Source of the DNA: a virus
Length of the DNA stretch: 22,168 nt
Reading direction: 5' to 3' (one strand)
IMG/VR virus record: IMGVR_UViG_3300028388_003059
Coordinates: 1-22,168 of that record
How positions within the stretch are numbered: position 1 is the first letter of the stretch; each line of letters opens with the position of its first letter. The notes below the pieces were generated by a model. The model was not told the DNA's origin and did no database searches. It saw only the letters and a program-made list of their open reading frames with translations. Made by a program: the position numbers and the translations under genes. Positions 7,001-13,966 of the stretch are shown in pieces.

Positions 7001-8108
7001 TTGCGCTTACATTGACTCTATAATAGCGATATGCAGTTGTGTTGCTGACCTCGTGATATACCCACGCCGTGGTTTGTGACGCATCTGTGACAGTAAGCAG
7101 GGTCGTCCAGCTTGACGCATCGTTCGAACCTTCTAAAGTAAAATCCTTTGCCGCATTGGCGGTTGATTCGTTGTAAATGCCGAGCCGAGTTACCGTCTTT
7201 TCGTTGCCGCTGCCGTAATCCTTGCCTACGTAACCGCTGCTCAGCCAGCCACCGCTGTATGCGTACCACGAACCGGTGGCGTTGGGATCGGTTGTTGCAC
7301 CATCAAAGGCCCTGCCGGTATAAGACGGGTGCTCCTGCCCATAAGTGCTTCCCGCGGTGCGGTCAATCTCGACATAGCCGCCGCCAGGATTCCACTCATT
7401 AGGGCTTACTTCAACAGGACATTGGGTGCCGCCTATGTCTACTGATAGCTTTTTAATCGCATTGCGAAGCTGAATGCCTGATACGCCGTATACACTGCCT
7501 GCTGACGTTGAGCCGCCCCACGACACATCATCAGCGGTGTCACCACTTTGCTGCCCTTGGCCGATAATTGCCGACAAGCTCCCCGGCGAGCCGTTTCTGC
7601 TAGGGTTGCCCGCTGTTGTGTGAAAGCGCACGACCAGCTTGTCGGCTGGCTTGAGAGGCAAGTTTATCCAATCAGACCATGCGCCAGAGGTGCCAGAGCT
7701 GCCGCCGCTTGTGCCGCTTTGTGTGACCTCAACCGGCGTCGAGACAAAGTCGTAATCATCACTTGAATCGGCCACCTGTGCGTAGCACTTTGTCCAGTTC
7801 CATGACGTCCCTGTCGAGTACTCGTCGAACCACAAGCGGAACTGGCCAGCAGTGAAATCCAGCCCGATATCGGTATCGTCAAGATCAAAGACGATGGTCA
7901 GCGTGTGATTAGTGTAGCCGCTGGAGGCTGCGTCAAACGCATAGGGCGTCTGCTCTGCGGTTTTACCGAGCAGATCAGCGTGAAAATCCAATGTGCTTGG
8001 AATCGGCAGCGCCAGCGGAAAATCAGACACATCGGCAGACACATCGGCCGCATCGATTTCAAACTCATATTTATTGGCGTCTGCTATTGTGCCCGGATCA
8101 AAAACCAT
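4080..8108 (-). CDS. Large modular tail/adhesion protein with baseplate-hub-like C-terminus
   Basis: The 1342-aa protein is a chain of modules. Residues 1-230 are beta-rich and start like a DUF2341-type domain (VSDFPLALPIP). Residues about 235-388 resemble an F5/8 type C (discoidin) domain: a Trp-rich start, KDFTLEGSNDASSW, then YRYYRVNVSANRGGGYCIVRELAFFE. After a linker, residues about 600-806 are LamG/concanavalin-like, opening with VWNDGYDRVYHF and DSTGNQND. Residues 824-962 hold ten short tandem repeats. Residues about 975-1342 look like a phage baseplate-hub or tail-tip protein (SNETPAEIMQRIL then GDTLRVVWEY). Discoidin and LamG domains bind sugars or surface ligands, so this is probably a tail-tip protein that carries host-recognition modules. 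GC content is visibly lower from about 5680 to 8108 than in the C-terminal third, implying module acquisition. It starts in a TAATG overlap with the 134-aa gene. Confidence 0.9.
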   Translation of the reverse strand: MVFDPGTIADANKYEFEIDAADVSADVSDFPLALPIPSTLDFHADLLGKTAEQTPYAFDAASSGYTNHTLTIVFDLDDTDIGLDFTAGQFRLWFDEYSTGTSWNWTKCYAQVADSSDDYDFVSTPVEVTQSGTSGGSSGTSGAWSDWINLPLKPADKLVVRFHTTAGNPSRNGSPGSLSAIIGQGQQSGDTADDVSWGGSTSAGSVYGVSGIQLRNAIKKLSVDIGGTQCPVEVSPNEWNPGGGYVEIDRTAGSTYGQEHPSYTGRAFDGATTDPNATGSWYAYSGGWLSSGYVGKDYGSGNEKTVTRLGIYNESTANAAKDFTLEGSNDASSWTTLLTVTDASQTTAWVYHEVSNTTAYRYYRVNVSANRGGGYCIVRELAFFEDEPPSCVLYTKIPSITASGGVTGVLSWDETQDDNDDYVGLTTDHVGSLIENELASNREGTGWNTYCHRLLIPAAEIDFSGNKVKFKFMHNNTDYVVTSCHIGEWTGSGPNMVEATISQITSGGSGTWTVTSDGQESDVIDVEIDPSKSYIFALNSSTSQAPIDDSGGTATNYVGYEKSGQVDTGQATATGFSSYSGKALYFKGMDAYSPHAQVWNDGYDRVYHFANGTAECLDSTGNQNDQTAISIASEVDANIGTGLDFNGSAYVTTPNHGLGTGDVAGSIQALINPDNVATAFQAIFSTGVHSSLQTFGLGIAAGTFGAQFNGGNSFNETTGSMSNDTWQAIGFSKAAGVINTTTTLFKDGAEVAGSGSASTPNIGAGVGRIGYWTASGYNYDGSMAELRLSTVARSDAYMVLEQKSLLNNLLTWSAYSSSSGGVALLAWFEQPYNLTDPMRAWLEQPYGMAIALASYLEQPYSFLLQTYLVQYYGDVRQLKAWLIQRYGDVAQLKTWLEQKYGDSGALMAWLEQPYQFPAILEAALIQRYGLGGAQLAAALLQAYDINQHRQLTTSLLQPYLLQGLPAARAGDPGDPPAHRHDFVYELSLAGQAVSPHVINWDYRRSRFYGTISMSFKRQEQAQLAEDLAPIVLTFGGQQYHFEVEGGFNESSGFGSLVYTVEGHSKVKRLGAPHAAPVNGKLDSAWASAMFQALADPYGVTIDYQITDEWLDDIEASNETPAEIMQRILPDEAKLQPTPAGDTLRVVWEYETSIPSWRTIDPAATIDDLSGFSSTSESSDIQKGYNKFVVIDQETAEDNTNLVQEQIDEHTIEVRLYLSPWSDLLQFELDHTGGSWVSIEPFGGDNYEELTETVEFIDGSGSTARPVDEVLTTEWLEDDLGAVTPDDDGLLTAARQRVWNADQTDYTGGDSLLEITYRARYWRWIVRNPRSESVQVVARRITQ
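5223..5639 (-). repeat. Array of ten degenerate ~14-residue coding repeats
   Basis: Within the 1342-aa tail protein (residues 824-962) a unit of 12-16 residues recurs ten times. Its core is a small or aromatic pair, then L-x-Q-x-Y, then often G, and a Leu before the next unit. Examples of cores are AWFEQPYN, AWLEQPYG, SYLEQPYS, TYLVQYYG, AWLIQRYG, TWLEQKYG, AALIQRYG and TSLLQPYL. The Gln and the Tyr are invariant, while the residue between them varies (P, R, K, Y, A). At DNA level the copies are degenerate, so the conservation is at protein level rather than from a recent duplication. The array lies between the LamG-like module and the hub-like domain, so it could be a rigid or elastic spacer. 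Function unknown. Confidence 0.92.
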
Positions 8109-8512
8109 TAGATTTCTCCACCAAATACAAGCTCTGAATATCCGCAGCCGACGACAATCCGGTGATTAATAATCTGAGTACAGGCGATAATCACCGCATT
8201 GCCCTTTCTCATCTCTCGCAGCTCACCGCTATGACAATACGGGCACGGCTCGGCAGCGGGTAACGGAATTGCCTTTTTAAGCATCTCCCTCGCCTTCGGG
8301 TCGCGCATCATGCGTTTAAAATCGCGTGACATCTTGCGCTGCTCCGGCGTCATCTTGAACCTGTGCGATGTTCGGTGCAGGTGATTTGATGCCTGCTGTC
8401 TAATGATAGTTGAGTCTGTCACGCCCTTGCTCTCGCAATGCGCCAAAAACGCAATAAATCGTTGCAGCTCTCGCCCATCTGTAAATGAATCAAATCGAAT
8501 TGAGTCGTCCAT
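8108..8512 (-). CDS. 134-aa putative zinc-binding protein between two fibre genes
   Basis: The N-terminal 80 residues are helical and basic (MTPEQRKMSRDFKRMMRD), and the C-terminal part has a likely zinc site of four cysteines: C90 and C93 (CPYC), C111 and C123 (GCGY). The C-x2-C, then C-x11-C layout is reminiscent of a treble-clef or ribbon, although the second pair is widely spaced. No membrane or secretion signal is present. It starts 4 bases after the Cys-rich fibre gene and overlaps the next gene by one base (TAATG). It lies wholly inside the lower-GC block. A cytoplasmic assembly factor or chaperone for the adjacent adhesins is plausible but unproven; it may be a transferred cargo gene. 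Confidence 0.82.
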   Translation of the reverse strand: MDDSIRFDSFTDGRELQRFIAFLAHCESKGVTDSTIIRQQASNHLHRTSHRFKMTPEQRKMSRDFKRMMRDPKAREMLKKAIPLPAAEPCPYCHSGELREMRKGNAVIIACTQIINHRIVVGCGYSELVFGGEI

Positions 8513-8516
8513 AATA

Positions 8517-10253
8517 TCAGCAGTAGAATTGAGAAACTGTTACCCAGCGAGGATGCTTAAAGAATTTGTAAACCGGTTTATTAGGATCGGTGCAGTATCC
8601 ATATATCGGATTAGTATGGCCGCCTTGTGGATACGCATATTGTGCGGGGATCAGCAAGCCGGTTACTGGGCCACCGTGCCAGCTTACCGGGACATAATAG
8701 ATATTTTCAGCGCCACCTTGAGTATCGGCCCAATTGCCGCAGATGCCAAGGTTCACACGATAAAAGTTTAAATTTGAACTATACGAGGCCGTGTTCCACG
8801 CATATTTACCAGCTCTGCACATAAACGGCCCCTCTGGTGCTGCAGACAAGTAACCGCTGCAAGTGATATCGAGGCCAAGCCCTTCCCAATAGTCAATGGC
8901 TGCCTGTTCTGGGCTGTTTGGATCTGTCTGGTACTGCGCCCAGCAAGCGGGTTTCCATAGATCGAATATTGACGCCCAATATCCCTCAGTCGGATATATA
9001 TCGCCGTCTACCGTCACACCGCAGCTATCAGTCACCCTCACACCAATCCACTCGCATACCTCGCCCGTGTAGATTTTCCACGAATGTTGAGTGATGCCGT
9101 ATATTTCGCTTTCGGTTTTTTCCGGATTGACAAAGACCTCGCTGCCAGCCGTATCAAAGGTAATACTGAATGGCGGCACGCCGCCTTCCCAGTATATGAC
9201 GCCGGAGCTATTGCTGGCGATGGTGTCTGTGCTATTGGCGAAATCGTAGAGCAGCTCGTCCTCACATACTCCGGCCTCATATTCGTAGGTGCCATCGCCC
9301 GCATCGCCAGTTGTTGCCCAATAGGCAAGCACTGTGTGCTGGCCATAGGCGGGGTCGTTAGTGACATCTTTGAAAAATATCGCCTCGCCCTCGACGGCCG
9401 TGTACCCGTCGTAGCCGGCAGGGATCACTAGAGCGGTGTTTGTGTAGTGCGGCTCAGCCTTGACGGCAGCCACGAGCGCGTCTATATCGTTGTGCAGATA
9501 ATACCCATACGACTGCGCCGAATAGGTTGTCATGTCACCGTTAAAACCATAGATGGTCGTGCGCGCGCCATCGTCGCCGCCAACATGTGCCACACCGTCC
9601 TGATCCCATCCGTAATCGGACCACATCGCCTGATCGGCCACGCTGTTCCATGTACCATCGTTAAGCCAGAGCAGCTTGATAATATGCCGGCCGCAGCTAT
9701 CGGTGGCCACGAGCAGCACCGGGTCGCACATGCAAATATCGGTTTTGATCCGCACCAGGTCGTCGGTCTGGGCCACTATCCTCACCCCGTAGCCGTGAAC
9801 CGAAAACGAGATCGGCGTCGTGCCGCCAGAGACGCCGAAGGTGTAGGTCGCCTCGCGAGCGACTGCATTCAGCGTTTTTTGATCCGACCAATACATCGCC
9901 TGCGGATATTCGCAGCAGCCGAGCCGCCCGGTCCATTCGGTATATTTTTCACCGCACCTGCCTTTCAGCGGGCCGCCGGTACTAATGATCTCGTAATCGA
10001 TCAGCTTATCGCCGAGCGTCTTTTTCCACCTGGCCCATATCTCATTGATATCCCAGGCGCCGGTTTCGCCGGCGCCGTAGCCGTTCCAGGGCTCGAGCTT
10101 ACCGATATCGGTGCAGGGATCGGCGCCGGGGATCTCCTCGCAGCAGTCGGCGATCTGCTCGGCCGGCTCCCACCTGTCAAAACTAGACAGCTCCCCATAT
10201 TCGACATCGACGTCGATAATGTTGAGATGATCGTATGTGCCAGAGCCAGCCAT
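8517..10253 (-). CDS. Cys-rich fibre-like surface protein with Ig-like repeats
   Basis: This 578-aa protein is rich in Trp, Tyr, Gly and Cys. Two segments look like the short beta domains of bacterial surface adhesins: residues about 142-193 (SGGTTPISFSVHG ... ATDSCG) and about 356-420 (EGGVPPFSITFD ... VTDSCGVTVDGDI). Both begin GG-x-P-x-S/F and end with TDSCG. Other cysteines are scattered (C37, C38, C47, C100, C113, C114, C174, C176, C330, C400 and a terminal C578), suggesting disulfide or metal stabilisation. There is no signal peptide, as expected for a virion protein. The first 180 or so codons are GC-rich like the rest of the phage and the remainder is lower-GC, as in a fibre with a conserved base and an exchanged tip. 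Role as tail fibre or receptor-binding protein is inferred. Confidence 0.87.
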   Translation of the reverse strand: MAGSGTYDHLNIIDVDVEYGELSSFDRWEPAEQIADCCEEIPGADPCTDIGKLEPWNGYGAGETGAWDINEIWARWKKTLGDKLIDYEIISTGGPLKGRCGEKYTEWTGRLGCCEYPQAMYWSDQKTLNAVAREATYTFGVSGGTTPISFSVHGYGVRIVAQTDDLVRIKTDICMCDPVLLVATDSCGRHIIKLLWLNDGTWNSVADQAMWSDYGWDQDGVAHVGGDDGARTTIYGFNGDMTTYSAQSYGYYLHNDIDALVAAVKAEPHYTNTALVIPAGYDGYTAVEGEAIFFKDVTNDPAYGQHTVLAYWATTGDAGDGTYEYEAGVCEDELLYDFANSTDTIASNSSGVIYWEGGVPPFSITFDTAGSEVFVNPEKTESEIYGITQHSWKIYTGEVCEWIGVRVTDSCGVTVDGDIYPTEGYWASIFDLWKPACWAQYQTDPNSPEQAAIDYWEGLGLDITCSGYLSAAPEGPFMCRAGKYAWNTASYSSNLNFYRVNLGICGNWADTQGGAENIYYVPVSWHGGPVTGLLIPAQYAYPQGGHTNPIYGYCTDPNKPVYKFFKHPRWVTVSQFYC

Positions 10254-10257
10254 TGGT

Positions 10258-11412
10258 TTATGGGCAGGGAATTTTCACTGGATATTCTTCGAGGATCTCG
10301 TCGGTGCAGCGGTGCCGCTTGACTTTTAATCGATAGCAGTCGCCGTATCCCTCGCGATCGTCGTCACCGCTCGAGCTCGAGCTGCCGCCATCATCGTCTG
10401 AGCTGCCGGTGCCGCTGGTTTCGCTGTATTCATCGCAGCCGGGATAGCGGCCGCTGCCCTCACAAACCGGGCACTGACACGAGACGGTGGCGGACTCCTG
10501 GCAGCCGTCGATCAGGCCATCGCCCCCGCAGAAAAAGCATAAACAGGGATCGTCGGTAACCACGTCGACCTCGCCGTCGCCGTCAAAGTCATAGGAATAG
10601 GTGCCGCCCGGCACGATCACCGTGTTGCCATTCTCGTCAAGCATATACTGCAGGCACTCGCGCGCATCCTCGGGGATCTCGATGGCGCACTCGGCGAGCA
10701 GCGGATCGCCCGACGAGTCGAGACAAAAGCCGCGAACCGTGCAATCATAGACCTCGTTGAGATCATAAATATCGCTGCAGTTTACCCGCGGCGGAATAGC
10801 GATCGAGTAGCTGTCGTACTCCTCGCGGAATTTGAACAAAAAGGTGCCGAGATAGGGCTGATCAAAGTAGATGGTTTGTGTCTCGGCATCCCACTCGCCG
10901 CCCGACGGGGTGCGCGTCTGGCGGCCGTCGGCCGTAAAGGGCATCCCCTCCCAGACTCCGACTTGGCCATTTTGACGCAGCAGCTCCTCGACCCTATGGT
11001 CGCGGATCTCGATCTTGTCAGTCATCGGCACGTCAATGTGCAGCTCGGCATCGTCCTCGACCCGGCGATTAAAATGCAGCAGGCCATAGGACTCGATCAC
11101 CGTCGGGTCGAGGTGGTCGTGGCTCTTGATCACTTTGAGCCCGATCATAATGGTCGAGCCGCTGGCCTCGTCGCAGGGTCCATAAAACTGATCCTTGAGC
11201 TGCTCGATCAAAATCGTCGAGTCGATCGCCTGATCAGAGCTGTAAATCCTGTCGTAATAACCCTCGGCGCGCACCCATTGCCAAAAAGCAAAATCGTTTT
11301 TGGGCTCCTCGTCGACGAGCCGGTCCGCCTGGATTATGGTAATCCACTCGCCCCCGCCAGATGAGCCGGCCGGGCTGACTTGGCCCGATAACTGGTGCGT
11401 CTTATCCGCCAT
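10258..11412 (-). CDS. Tail-region protein with DnaJ-like zinc knuckles and a Ca-loop-like motif
   Basis: The 384-aa protein has a 210-residue N-terminal part without recognisable motifs (starts MADKTHQLSGQVSPAGSSGGG) and a Cys-rich C-terminal part. DFDGDGEVD at 275-283 resembles an EF-hand or dockerin-type calcium loop. It is followed by two CxxCxGxG knuckles, CFFCGGDG (292-299) and CPVCEGSG (314-321), plus C304, C312 and C326. In DnaJ-type proteins four such motifs form two zinc sites; two motifs could make one. A Ser/Asp/Gly low-complexity linker (about 333-357) and a short basic end with two more Cys follow. It lies 4 bases upstream of the Cys-rich fibre gene. A metal-stabilised structural protein or fibre-assembly factor is inferred. 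Confidence 0.86.
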   Translation of the reverse strand: MADKTHQLSGQVSPAGSSGGGEWITIIQADRLVDEEPKNDFAFWQWVRAEGYYDRIYSSDQAIDSTILIEQLKDQFYGPCDEASGSTIMIGLKVIKSHDHLDPTVIESYGLLHFNRRVEDDAELHIDVPMTDKIEIRDHRVEELLRQNGQVGVWEGMPFTADGRQTRTPSGGEWDAETQTIYFDQPYLGTFLFKFREEYDSYSIAIPPRVNCSDIYDLNEVYDCTVRGFCLDSSGDPLLAECAIEIPEDARECLQYMLDENGNTVIVPGGTYSYDFDGDGEVDVVTDDPCLCFFCGGDGLIDGCQESATVSCQCPVCEGSGRYPGCDEYSETSGTGSSDDDGGSSSSSGDDDREGYGDCYRLKVKRHRCTDEILEEYPVKIPCP

Positions 11413-11418
11413 CGTCTT

Positions 11419-12435
11419 TTAGAGGCCCTCGCTCGTGTGCAGCAGTATGACGCGGTTGCCCGAAAGCGCGCTGCAGTTGACCGGGATGATCTGTTTTTCG
11501 CCGACGTAGGCGATCGCGCCGGTCGTGTCAAAGGTGATCGTGTCATTGAGCTGGTGCGTCACGCCGCCATTCCAGCCCGCCAGATTTAAAGAGAATAGCG
11601 GCTTGTTCCACTCGGGATGCAGCGGCGCATAGGTGGCAGACTTTGAGCCGGCGGCCAGGGTGCCGAGCCGATCAGAGACGCAGACAAAATTGCTGTTATC
11701 CTGCATAGTGATCGTGAACGAGTCATCGATCGCGCCCATATTGTTAAAGGTGAGGGGGTAGGTCGTGAAGTCATACCCCGAGGCGCGGCTCTGCACGATG
11801 TTGCTCGCCGCCGCCTGCACGGCGCCGTGCTCGAGCACGCCGAGCACCTTGCCGCCGGTGCCGTCGGAGTACACCGCGTAATCGTTGGCGATGGTCTCGA
11901 CGGTGGCGATGGTGAGCTCGGTATCGTTGGCCACCGAGGGCGAGCCATTGACGGTCAGATATTCGCCGTTACCAGAGCTGCCCGGTGTATATTTATCGGT
12001 CAGATAGATTTTATCGCCGTCGGCGATATCGTTGACGCAGGCCGTATTCTTTACATCGACCACGACCGACTGATCGCCGGCGGTGACGGCGCTGATCAGG
12101 ACGCCGCCGGCATAATGCCGCTCGCTGCCGGTGAGATCGTCCTCGTATTGGCCGGCGGTCATCGCCAGGATGCGGATCACGTCATCGCCGAGCGTCGGCT
12201 CGATACCAAAGCGGGCCGAGGCCAGGTAGCCGTTGCCGTCCTGGTGAATTTTGAGCCCTATTTTTCTCAGGATCGTTTTGCCGCTTATCCGATCATCAGA
12301 GAGCACGTGATCAAAGACGTTGTTCATCGAGCCAGTGACGGCCTCGTCGTCGGTGATCGGCCCGCCGTTTTCTGCGGCCACGGCTGAAAAGGTGGTTTTA
12401 AAAAATTTTAATTCGCTGCTGCTCGGGGCGGTCAT
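11419..12435 (-). CDS. Distal tail structural protein, function unknown
   Basis: The start at the ATG at 12435 (MTAPSSSELKFFK) has a GGAGAG ribosome-binding site 5 bases upstream, giving 338 aa; the frame is open to 12543 but the extra residues are Ser/Arg-rich shadow sequence. The middle (DGDKIYLTDKYTPGSSGNGEY followed by beta strands with ANDTELTIATVETIANDYAVYSD) and the C-terminal part (DSFTITMQDNSNFV, THQLNDTITFDTTGAIAY) are beta-rich, like Ig-like virion domains. It sits directly after a small distal-tail-like gene and before the DnaJ-knuckle protein. I do not recognise a named family. A tail-tip or fibre-base role is likely from context. Confidence 0.87.
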   Translation of the reverse strand: MTAPSSSELKFFKTTFSAVAAENGGPITDDEAVTGSMNNVFDHVLSDDRISGKTILRKIGLKIHQDGNGYLASARFGIEPTLGDDVIRILAMTAGQYEDDLTGSERHYAGGVLISAVTAGDQSVVVDVKNTACVNDIADGDKIYLTDKYTPGSSGNGEYLTVNGSPSVANDTELTIATVETIANDYAVYSDGTGGKVLGVLEHGAVQAAASNIVQSRASGYDFTTYPLTFNNMGAIDDSFTITMQDNSNFVCVSDRLGTLAAGSKSATYAPLHPEWNKPLFSLNLAGWNGGVTHQLNDTITFDTTGAIAYVGEKQIIPVNCSALSGNRVILLHTSEGL

Positions 12436-12436
12436 A

Positions 12437-12799
12437 TCATCTCTCCAGTATATAAATTGATCCCTGCTCGAGGTCGTCGCCGACCCGTTCCACATGCTCG
12501 AGGGGCGCGGCGATATCGACCTGCTCGACGAGCACGTGTGCAAAGGTGCCGCGCGGGTGTACCAGAGTCACGTCCAGGCCCTCGAGGGCCTGGACCTGGT
12601 CGCCCTGGTCGGTGGTAAAAAAACCATAGAGCTCGAGGCGCCGACCGCCGTCGAGCTGGTGCACCAGGGTCTGATTTATGCCGCCCTTGGTGCGCTGCTG
12701 TTCTATTTGTACGCGCGGCGCCCGTAAATTTCTCAGCAGCAGATCATCAGATAAGACGACGCCGCCGAGCGTCACGGTGCCGGTACATTGCAAAGGCAT
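12437..12799 (-). CDS. Small distal-tail-like protein
   Basis: The 120-aa protein is made mostly of beta strands. It begins MPLQCTGTVTLGGVVLSDDLLLRNL, a strand-turn-strand pattern typical of tail-tip adaptor proteins, and includes RRLELYGFFTTDQ and TLVHPRGTFAHVLVEQV. It comes immediately after the tape measure (TGATG overlap), the position usually held by a distal tail protein in siphoviruses, and one base before the next gene. It is shorter than classical Dit proteins (about 200 aa or more), so the assignment rests on position and on the beta-rich sequence. Confidence 0.85.
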   Translation of the reverse strand: MPLQCTGTVTLGGVVLSDDLLLRNLRAPRVQIEQQRTKGGINQTLVHQLDGGRRLELYGFFTTDQGDQVQALEGLDVTLVHPRGTFAHVLVEQVDIAAPLEHVERVGDDLEQGSIYILER

Positions 12800-13887
12800 C
12801 AGCTCGAGCCCTCCATTGCCTCGCGCAGGATGCGCGTTAATCGTCCGGCCTCATCCTCGGCCGCGTAGACTGTAGCCGCCTGGCCACTGCCGGCTGAGCG
12901 CAGCACAATCTCGTGGTAGCCGCTCACCTGGGCCCCGCCGACGGCACCGCCGGCGGCCAGCATCTGCGGACCCGGCAAGCGCGGCACGGCGTTGATCGCG
13001 CCGCCGAGCTTGCGGCGGATTGCATCAGCTCCCAGCTTTTTCAGCAGCCCCTCGATCACCAGATCATAGCGGCCGGCGTGAAAGGCGCGGACCACCGGCA
13101 GCGTGGCGTGGCGCACCCGATATTTGTCCAGCATGTATTCGCCATCTTCGGCCACCACATGGCGCCGATCGCCGCCGCCAAAGCCAGGGAAAAAGCCGCC
13201 AGACAGCATCGAGCGCAGGCTCACCTGGCCGCCGGTGGCGAGCGGCAGCACCGGCCCGCCGGTGGCGAGCTGCTGCTGGTTGTTGGTGACCACGTCGACG
13301 ACCATCTGGTGCGGGCTGCTGAGCCAGGCCTCGATTTTGTCAAACTCGAGCGCGGCTTTGTCGCCAAAATCCTCGAGCACCTCTTTTAAGGTCTCGCCCA
13401 GGATCTCCGAGGCGGCGGTGATATTCTTGACGCCGCCCTCGGCGACGCCGGCCTGCTCGGCCAGATCAGAAAGGGTGACTTCCTTGAGCTTTTCGGCCGC
13501 CTCGTGGGCTGCCTGCTTTTGCGCTTTGAGCGCATCGATCGCGAGCTCGCCGCTTTCCTCGACGCCGGCCATGGCGACTTTGAGCGCCTCGCCTTTGGTG
13601 ACCAGGATCTGGTCGCCTTCTTTTATTTCGGTGTTGAGCGCGGCAAATTTTTCCTTGGCCAGATCGGCATTTTTGACCGCCGCATCAAAATCGCCCGATT
13701 TCATCGCCTGGCGCGCCGCCTCGCGATACTCCTCGGCCTCTTTTTTGAGATCTTCCCAGGCGGCCTTATCGCTCATCTCTGAGCGCGACATCGAGCGGAG
13801 CTGCTCGTCGAGGCTCTGCTCGCGGCCGACGATATCCTGGTGCAGCCGGGCATACTCGTCGGAATATTCTTTAAATTTGCGCTTCAT
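12799..13887 (-). CDS. Tape measure protein, C-terminal part (out of frame with the N-terminal part)
   Basis: This 362-aa frame opens at ATG 13887 but stays open and coiled-coil-like upstream to about 13965 (TTEQERAAQKAAEAT), just where the preceding tape measure frame stops. No ribosome-binding site precedes 13887. Residues 1-200 are helical, Ala/Lys/Glu-rich coiled coil; after about 210 there are the Gly-rich repeats LATGGPVLPLATGGQV and then GFGGGDRRHVVAEDGEYML, the typical end of phage tape measure proteins. The frame lies +1 relative to the upstream gene. Joined, the protein would be about 880 aa. So this is the C-terminal half of one tape measure protein, broken by a frameshift or made by an unusual event, rather than an independent gene. 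Confidence 0.88.
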   Translation of the reverse strand: MKRKFKEYSDEYARLHQDIVGREQSLDEQLRSMSRSEMSDKAAWEDLKKEAEEYREAARQAMKSGDFDAAVKNADLAKEKFAALNTEIKEGDQILVTKGEALKVAMAGVEESGELAIDALKAQKQAAHEAAEKLKEVTLSDLAEQAGVAEGGVKNITAASEILGETLKEVLEDFGDKAALEFDKIEAWLSSPHQMVVDVVTNNQQQLATGGPVLPLATGGQVSLRSMLSGGFFPGFGGGDRRHVVAEDGEYMLDKYRVRHATLPVVRAFHAGRYDLVIEGLLKKLGADAIRRKLGGAINAVPRLPGPQMLAAGGAVGGAQVSGYHEIVLRSAGSGQAATVYAAEDEAGRLTRILREAMEGSS

Positions 13888-13966
13888 TTCGGCGAGCGCG
13901 CTGCCGAGCGCTTTGCGCTGCGCGGCGGCGGTCGCCTCGGCCGCTTTTTGCGCGGCCCTCTCTTGT

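Noticed and set aside
4080-10253. Diversity-generating retroelement targeting the fibre genes
   Set aside because: No reverse transcriptase, no template/variable repeat pair and no C-type lectin fold signature at either protein C-terminus was seen.
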